Positions 58,603 to 64,000 of a DNA stretch of 64,000 nt are shown here, piece by piece (the first letter of the stretch is position 1; every line of letters begins with the position of its first letter). The notes beneath the pieces are model-generated. The model was given only the letters and a program-made list of their open reading frames with translations, had not been told where the DNA came from and did not search any database. Position numbers and translations under genes: made by a program. Origin of the DNA: Leishmania infantum JPCM5 (taxonomy: Eukaryota > Euglenozoa > Kinetoplastea > Trypanosomatida > Trypanosomatidae); contig NC_009417.2 of the NCBI RefSeq assembly GCF_000002875.2, positions 1,035,929-1,099,928 of the forward strand. The letters are read 5' to 3'.

Positions 58603-61248
58603 ATGCTCACCAATCGCACTCTGACGGAGGAGCAGACGATTATTCGGCGGCACTTCACCGACTTCTTCGAGAGTGAGCGCTATGAAGAGAAGTACCATGC
58701 ACGCATCCAGGCGATGATCGTTGCTGGCAAGGCGCGGCTGCTGCTAGACATTGGCGACTTCCTCGACTATGTCCCCATCAGCGCCGGCGGAGATGGTGGC
58801 GACGGCGCCGGCACTGGTGGGGCTGGCAGCGAGCTGGGACTGTCGCTGGGTGCCAACATTATCCGCCAGCCAAGCAAGTATATTCCTCTTTTGGAGTTAG
58901 CTCTTCATGATGTCGTACTTCGGCAGCAGCCCGAGTACCTAAAAGTCGACTACCGCTCTCGCGCCGTGCACGCCGGCTTCGAGGGCCCCGTTGGTCGCGT
59001 TCTGTCGCCACGCGAGCTCTACGCGCGTCACCTGAACACTATGGTCGCGCTAGAGGGCATCGTGACGCGGCAGTCGACGAACCGGCCGCGCGTTCTCGAG
59101 ACGGTGCACTACTGCGTCGAGACGAACAAGTTCACAAAGAAGGAGTTCCGAGATCAGCTGACGCCGATGATCGACAGCTCGCATCTGCCTACGGTGAACG
59201 TGATGCCCAAGACGGACATTGAGGGCCACGCCCTGCGCACAGAGCTTGGCTTGTGCACCTTCATGGACTCGCAGTGTGCGGTGCTGCAGGAGGCACCGGA
59301 GCGCGCACCGACCGGGCAGTTGCCCCGCAACGTCGAAGTGCGCTTTGATGACGACCTCGTCGACGCTGTGAAGCCGGGCGATCGCGTACTGCTTGTCGGT
59401 GTGTACATGCCATACACGACGTCGGACAGCAAGAGCTTCCAGTCCATCGTGCTGGTGAACCACGTCGTGCCGACGCAGGCCTTCACCTTCCTCTCCCGCC
59501 CCATCCCATCCGTGGAGGATCGGCTCACTCGCTTTGCGCAAAGGTGTGCCGAGCAGCTGGGCCCCGGTGGCGTACTGGAGACACTCTCCAAGGCAGTTGC
59601 CCCTACCATCTACGGCATGACCGCTGCGAAGCAGGCCATCTTACTGATGATGGTTGGCGGTGTGGAGCGCAAGTCGCACAACTCGCACGTGCGTGGTGAC
59701 ATCAACGTCCTCCTCGTTGGTGAGCCGTCGACAGCCAAGTCGCAGCTGCTACGCTTTGTCCTCGGCATCGCACCGCTCGCCCTGAGTACGACCGGCAAGG
59801 GCTCCTCCGGTGTCGGGCTGACGGCGGCCGTGGCGACGGACAGCTACACGGGCGAGCGGTCGCTGAGCGCTGGGGCGATGGTGCTGGCGGACCGCGGCAT
59901 CCTCTGCATTGACGAGTTCGATAAGATGGGCTCGCAAGACCGGGTAGCGATGCATGAAGCGATGGAGCAGCAGACGGTCACGATCGCCAAGGCTGGCATT
60001 CACGCATCGCTGAATGCCCGGTGCAGCGTGTTGGCGGCAGCGAACCCCATTTACGGCTTCTACAGCGTGCAGCACCGCTTGGCATTCAACGTCGGCCTGC
60101 CCGAGTCTCTGCTCTCCCGTTTCGACTTGACCTTCATCATTTTAGATCAGCATGCTTCGGACTACAACCGTCGCATTGGCTATCACATTCTGCGCAACCA
60201 CATGACCGCGGAGGCCGTCAGGTACGACGAAGTCGACTCACGGACGGTGGTTGACAGCGTCGAGGCCGGCAGCGGACGTGAAAGCAGCGGAGCCGAGCTG
60301 GACGGCCGTGATGGGCGTCGGGGTGGTCGGGGCGTAGACGGCGAGGATGGTGGCAGCGGTGAAAGCCGTCTTGACTTGCGCATGACGACGAACAGCACCG
60401 GTGAGTCGATTGTCAGCATCGACTTTTTGCGAACCTTTCTGCAGATGGCAAAGCGCGGGTCGCCGCTGCTGACCGAGGTGTCGCGCGATCTCGTGTGCCA
60501 GCACTACGTGCAGCTGCGCGCGGAGCAGCAGGATGGCGGGCGCGACGGTTTTTTCATCACCCCGCGTACGCTTGACGCAATTGTGCGTCTGTGCACTGCG
60601 CACGCCAAGCTTCGCCTCTCGCCGACGGTGGAGGAGTCGGACGTGACGGCGGCGATGGCTCTCCTGCGGGCCTCCGTGAACGCCGCGACGACGGCGACGC
60701 AGCAGCGCAAGGATGACAATCAACTTTCGCTCTCGGAGGCGGCCGCCGGTGTTGCTGGAGCGGCACTGGCGCCTGGTCAGAAGCGTCCAAACGCCGCCAT
60801 GGAGGTGGTGGGGGCACAGAACCGCGCGAGCAAGGCAAGCGCCTACCTCAGCAGCGGCACCGAGGAGTACGTCGCCGACAAGGCGTCAGGCAGGAGCTCG
60901 CATCAACGTCTGCGCACCGAAAGCGCCCTCGTCGGCGACAGCGGTCGTGCTAGCGGCGAAGCGGCGGCAGCTGTCTCAGATGCGGCACCTGCAGTCACTA
61001 CTGGCATCTTCAGTAACGCCGCAGTTGCTGCAGTCGACATCAATCTCAGTCGGCGCGTGATCGAAGCGCTGAAGCAACTGCAGCGCGAGCAACGAGATGG
61101 CGTGTCACTGGATGAGCTACATGAGCGCCTAGGTGGGCACACGATCTCGGCAGAGTCGCTGAAGCTCTCCGTGATGCAGCTGCAAGGGGACGCCTTCATC
61201 TTTGAGAGTACCGAAGACGGCGGCAGCAACACGATCCAGTTCATTTAA
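58603..61248 (+). CDS. MCM3: MCM3, subunit of the MCM2-7 replicative helicase
   Basis: An 881-residue AAA+ helicase subunit from the ATG at 58603. N-terminal domain: a helix bundle, a Gly-rich insert at about 64-76, and the block GQLPRNVEVRFDDDLVD (about 238-254) followed by PGDRVLLVG, which are typical of MCM3. AAA+ core: Walker A GEPSTAKS (373-380), Walker B LCIDEFDK (434-441), sensor and the arginine-finger motif SRFDL (505-509). The sequences GDINVLLVGEPSTAKSQLLR and GIHASLNARCSVLAAANP are close to MCM3 of other eukaryotes. A Gly/Asp-rich insert at about 555-590 and a winged-helix-like end (about 810-881, LDELHERLGGHTISAESLK) complete it. No zinc-finger cysteines are seen in the N domain, which is expected for MCM3. 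It acts in the nucleus in DNA replication licensing and fork unwinding. Confidence 0.95.
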   Translation: MLTNRTLTEEQTIIRRHFTDFFESERYEEKYHARIQAMIVAGKARLLLDIGDFLDYVPISAGGDGGDGAGTGGAGSELGLSLGANIIRQPSKYIPLLELALHDVVLRQQPEYLKVDYRSRAVHAGFEGPVGRVLSPRELYARHLNTMVALEGIVTRQSTNRPRVLETVHYCVETNKFTKKEFRDQLTPMIDSSHLPTVNVMPKTDIEGHALRTELGLCTFMDSQCAVLQEAPERAPTGQLPRNVEVRFDDDLVDAVKPGDRVLLVGVYMPYTTSDSKSFQSIVLVNHVVPTQAFTFLSRPIPSVEDRLTRFAQRCAEQLGPGGVLETLSKAVAPTIYGMTAAKQAILLMMVGGVERKSHNSHVRGDINVLLVGEPSTAKSQLLRFVLGIAPLALSTTGKGSSGVGLTAAVATDSYTGERSLSAGAMVLADRGILCIDEFDKMGSQDRVAMHEAMEQQTVTIAKAGIHASLNARCSVLAAANPIYGFYSVQHRLAFNVGLPESLLSRFDLTFIILDQHASDYNRRIGYHILRNHMTAEAVRYDEVDSRTVVDSVEAGSGRESSGAELDGRDGRRGGRGVDGEDGGSGESRLDLRMTTNSTGESIVSIDFLRTFLQMAKRGSPLLTEVSRDLVCQHYVQLRAEQQDGGRDGFFITPRTLDAIVRLCTAHAKLRLSPTVEESDVTAAMALLRASVNAATTATQQRKDDNQLSLSEAAAGVAGAALAPGQKRPNAAMEVVGAQNRASKASAYLSSGTEEYVADKASGRSSHQRLRTESALVGDSGRASGEAAAAVSDAAPAVTTGIFSNAAVAAVDINLSRRVIEALKQLQREQRDGVSLDELHERLGGHTISAESLKLSVMQLQGDAFIFESTEDGGSNTIQFI

Positions 61249-62576
61249 GCTGTGCGGTGGGGTGGGGGGGGCGGGGCAGGGGGTGATGAAAGACGCACCT
61301 CCTCACGTTTAGCAATGCCCTCACTTTTTCTCTTTCCTGGTGGTGTAATCGCGTGCATTGTCAGCGCGCGTGCGCTCCGCCTCTCTCTCTTCCTTTTTCC
61401 TGTGCATCGATAATGATAAGGACGATGAATGAGTTGAGATTTCGAGTGGCTGTGCCGCCTCTCTCGTTCTTACCCACACACGCACACACAGATATAAATC
61501 TATGTAGATCTATTTGTCTGCCTGGTTATCACCAATAGACGCGCAACTCCCGCCTGGAGCTGTTGCTGCGCACGCTGTTGTTGGCATTCTATTCCCTTTG
61601 CATGTGTCCTGCGGAAATGCTGATATGTTCGTCTCTCACGTTCTCTCTTTTTTTTTCGCGCGTGTGTGCGTGCGTGTCGAGGCGGCGGAAGGGCTTAGCG
61701 TGGGGGGGAAGACGGATGGGGGGGGAACCCCCTGCCCAGTGAGACGCAGGCCGTGGCACTAGCTTCTTTGTCGTTGTTGTTTCTGTGTCGAGGAACCGCC
61801 AGGACTGTGAAAACGGCTCGCATCACTGTTGTCCCCAAGTCGGCCTTAGCCCACGCCCCTTCCCCTGCCCTCGCACCGTTGCACTCGACGACGAGAGAGT
61901 GAGAGAGGTAGGAGGGCGTTGTTGCCTCAATGCGTGTCGGTGTATCAGTGTGAGTGTGTAGTCGTTATCTTTTCCCTTTTCTTCGACAACATCTCTCGCT
62001 ACGCAGGAAGTTGTGACTCCGACGGAAACGAATGGGCCAACCGCGTACGGCGAGAAGACCGGCAGCACGCGAAGTGATCGAGATTAGAAATGGATGCGTC
62101 AGCGAGGTCGAGCGGACACCGTCGTCAGATGCGGTCCCTCACTCTCTCCCCCAAACCACCCGAAAGAGCGGCGAGGCAAGAGACAGGGGCGAGGGAGAGA
62201 GGACCCTCCCTTTTGGACTCTCTCCCGCTTCCCAATAGCTTGCCTTGCCGACCCTGTGCATTGTGGCGCTAGTATAGACTGTGCTTTACTCCGTAAGCAC
62301 GGTTGTGCGCTTGCATGTGTGTGCGCCACAGCGCACCTTAGCGGGTGTTTGCGTGCTCCATGCTCGCAGCACGGGCGGGTGCGCTTGAAACGCCTTGCAG
62401 ACTCACTCTCCATTTACGCTCTCTGGTTGACAACTGCTTTCTTCGGTTCGTCTCCACATTTTTTTTTGACGGTCATCTTTCTACCACCTCTACTCCTTCA
62501 TTGTCTGCCGCCGTGCCTGAAGGCGTGTGGGTGCATATTTGTGCGGTGAGGGTAGAGGCGAAGATCAACTAGAGCC
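61249..62576. other. Spacer, no gene seen
   Basis: About 1.3 kb with G runs (61260-61275, 61700-61728), a T run at 61648-61657, alternating A/T-rich stretches at 61490-61512, and pyrimidine-rich DNA at 62440-62480 ahead of the LYR gene. No gene seen. Confidence 0.55.
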
Positions 62577-63077
62577 ATGCTGCGTGGTGGGCTTCAGACA
62601 TCACCGCGGCTGATGGCTCGGGGCATCGCAGGGCCACAGGTCCTCGGTGCTGAGGTGCCATCCTTTCGCAGCTTTCCGTACCGGGCCCAGGACACGCTGT
62701 ACTTGTACCGACACTTTCTCCAGCTTATTTACCACCACTACGGGCCTGAAGAGCGCAAGGACTTGCTTTTTCGGCTGCGCAATGAGTTCTCCAGCAAGCG
62801 GCACCTGCGAGGCCCTCGTGCCGTCTCGGCGGCGCTGAAGCGTGGGGAGGGGATGCTTGCACTGCAGCGCCAACTCCTTCAATCGCGCGAGGTACGCCGG
62901 GGAACGTCACGCGATGGTGGAGCGCAGAGTGTCGACACACTGTGGGATCAGTTCCAGATGGTTTCCGGGAATGTGTTGCCTGGACTCCGCAACTATGAAA
63001 ACTCGCTCCCCGTCTCGAGCGGGAGCTACGTTACACAGGCGAGCACGAACAACGTGTACTCGCGGCGCCGACGATGA
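62577..63077 (+). CDS. LYR-motif protein, probably mitochondrial
   Basis: A 166-residue protein. The first 25 residues (MLRGGLQTSPRLMARGIAG) are basic and Ser/Ala-rich, as in a mitochondrial presequence. The LYR motif lies in TLYLYRHFLQL (about residues 40-50), followed by a helical basic stretch (ERKDLLFRLRNEFSS) of the LYRM type. LYR proteins are small assembly factors that bind acyl carrier protein and help in iron-sulphur, complex I or ribosome assembly in the matrix. The C-terminal 60 residues are Ser/Asn-rich and end in YSRRRR. Which client it serves cannot be told from the sequence. The start follows a pyrimidine-rich stretch (about 62440-62480). Confidence 0.8.
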   Translation: MLRGGLQTSPRLMARGIAGPQVLGAEVPSFRSFPYRAQDTLYLYRHFLQLIYHHYGPEERKDLLFRLRNEFSSKRHLRGPRAVSAALKRGEGMLALQRQLLQSREVRRGTSRDGGAQSVDTLWDQFQMVSGNVLPGLRNYENSLPVSSGSYVTQASTNNVYSRRRR

Positions 63078-64000
63078 TGGCGGGGAGGCATTGATAGCTT
63101 GAGAAAAAACGCACGAATCCGACACGCGCACGCACACCGTCGAAGATTTCGTGCTTCTGAGGGTTTAGGTGGAGGGGAGCGGGAGGGGGGGGCGGCTGCG
63201 TTCAGACTGCCGAGAAGTGCCGCGCGTGGTCAACTATGGTGCGCAGAGAAAGAGCAGCGGCGAAGAATGCGACGGGCAGCTGCCACTCGCAGAGCGATTC
63301 TCCCGCCTTCCTCATCCCCTTGCGGCCTCGACCTCTCCTTCGATACCCGGCTAACAGATTGCGCGTGTGCTTGTTGTACCGGCGTAACTTCCCTCCTCTC
63401 GGCGAGCACATACGCATTTTAGCGCTAGCATAGCCCTCACCGGTACAGCTAACCTTTTTGATGCTCACTCCTCCGAGCCATCCCCCACCCACCCACCCAC
63501 CCGCCAAATCACTTCTCCTCCCTCAGGTATACTGCACATGAGCTGAACAAGGTGCTGCAAAGATAGGTGGCCACAGTGCCAGACTTAAGCATCGGCTATA
63601 CCAGAAGAACAACCCTCGCAGCAGCGCCGGCTTCCCCTTGTTCTCCCATCGGGCACACGGATGCATGCATGTATGTGTCTTCTGCTGACTCGATGAAACT
63701 TATCTCGCTTGCTTGCGTGTGCGCGTGTGAGTCTGTGCCCGTCCTGTGGAAGTGGTGATGGAGGAGTGGCTGATGGACAAAGGCAGCTACGCCGGCACCA
63801 ACCCCTCTGCCATGTCGGCTGATGCGTGCCCCTGCTCCACCACAGCCACTCTCTCCTCCCGTGCGCCCAGGATCCTCTCCGTGCACGGCGCGACGCCCTA
63901 CCGCGTCCCACCTCTGTATTGCTCTCTTCCTCTGTCATTCTCGCCCCCTTCCTCTCTCACTTTCTGGACTTCCGGGTCGCCCGCTCTGTACGCGCTTTCA
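63078..64000. other. Spacer up to window end, no gene seen
   Basis: About 920 bases. A G run at 63183-63191, a CACC repeat at 63485-63503, GC-rich and low-complexity frames only. The stretch may be the 5' flank of a gene beyond the window. Confidence 0.5.

Noticed and set aside
1..64000. tRNA, rRNA, snoRNA or CRISPR arrays
   Set aside because: No T-loop motif with a plausible cloverleaf, no rRNA-like segment and no regularly spaced direct repeats were seen on either strand.

Overview
This window looks like a nuclear chromosome segment of a trypanosomatid, most likely Leishmania. The coding DNA is GC-rich. Every convincing gene lies on the + strand and none shows an obvious intron. The genes are separated by 0.5-2 kb spacers full of pyrimidine tracts, CA/GT runs and homopolymers, which fits polycistronic transcription followed by spliced-leader trans-splicing. 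The gene content (M17 leucyl aminopeptidase, MCM3, MPP-alpha, GRIP golgin, axonemal dynein intermediate chain) and a SIDER2-like degenerate retroposon also fit Leishmania. From memory the M17 aminopeptidase lies on chromosome 11, so this is probably a chromosome 11 segment, but I could not check that. One 100-N assembly gap lies at 44424-44523.

Layout. 1-5.2 kb holds no intact gene, but 1575-2865 is a heavily decayed copy of an M32 (Taq-type) metallocarboxypeptidase. 5.2-11.5 kb is a 2074-residue kinesin-3-like motor with an FHA-like domain and, C-terminally, a Roc-COR-like GTPase module; this is the most unusual protein here. Next come the M17 aminopeptidase (12.6-14.2 kb), a 99-residue single-pass membrane protein, a divergent OB-fold protein, and an unrecognised 1154-residue helical protein. 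23.2-31.0 kb encodes an enoyl-CoA hydratase/3-hydroxyacyl-CoA dehydrogenase fusion, mitochondrial processing peptidase alpha and the signal-recognition-particle receptor beta subunit.

32.8-43.3 kb encodes an axonemal dynein intermediate chain (IC138/WDR78-like), a LIM-type zinc protein and the regulatory (APPBP1/ULA1-type) subunit of the NEDD8-activating enzyme. 43.9-47.3 kb is a pseudouridine-synthase-like protein with several zinc knuckles, broken by the assembly gap. 48.1-51.8 kb is a GRIP golgin, followed by the SIDER2-like element in its 3' flank. The last part holds an unrecognised 834-residue protein, a J-domain protein, MCM3 and a small LYR-motif mitochondrial protein.

As is usual in these organisms the cluster is not a functional operon. 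It mixes cytoskeleton/flagellum (kinesin, dynein chain), mitochondrion (MPP-alpha, LYR protein, probably the zinc-knuckle protein), secretory pathway (SR-beta, golgin), proteolysis/ubiquitin-like conjugation and DNA replication. Regulation would be expected after transcription, through untranslated regions such as the SIDER2-bearing one.
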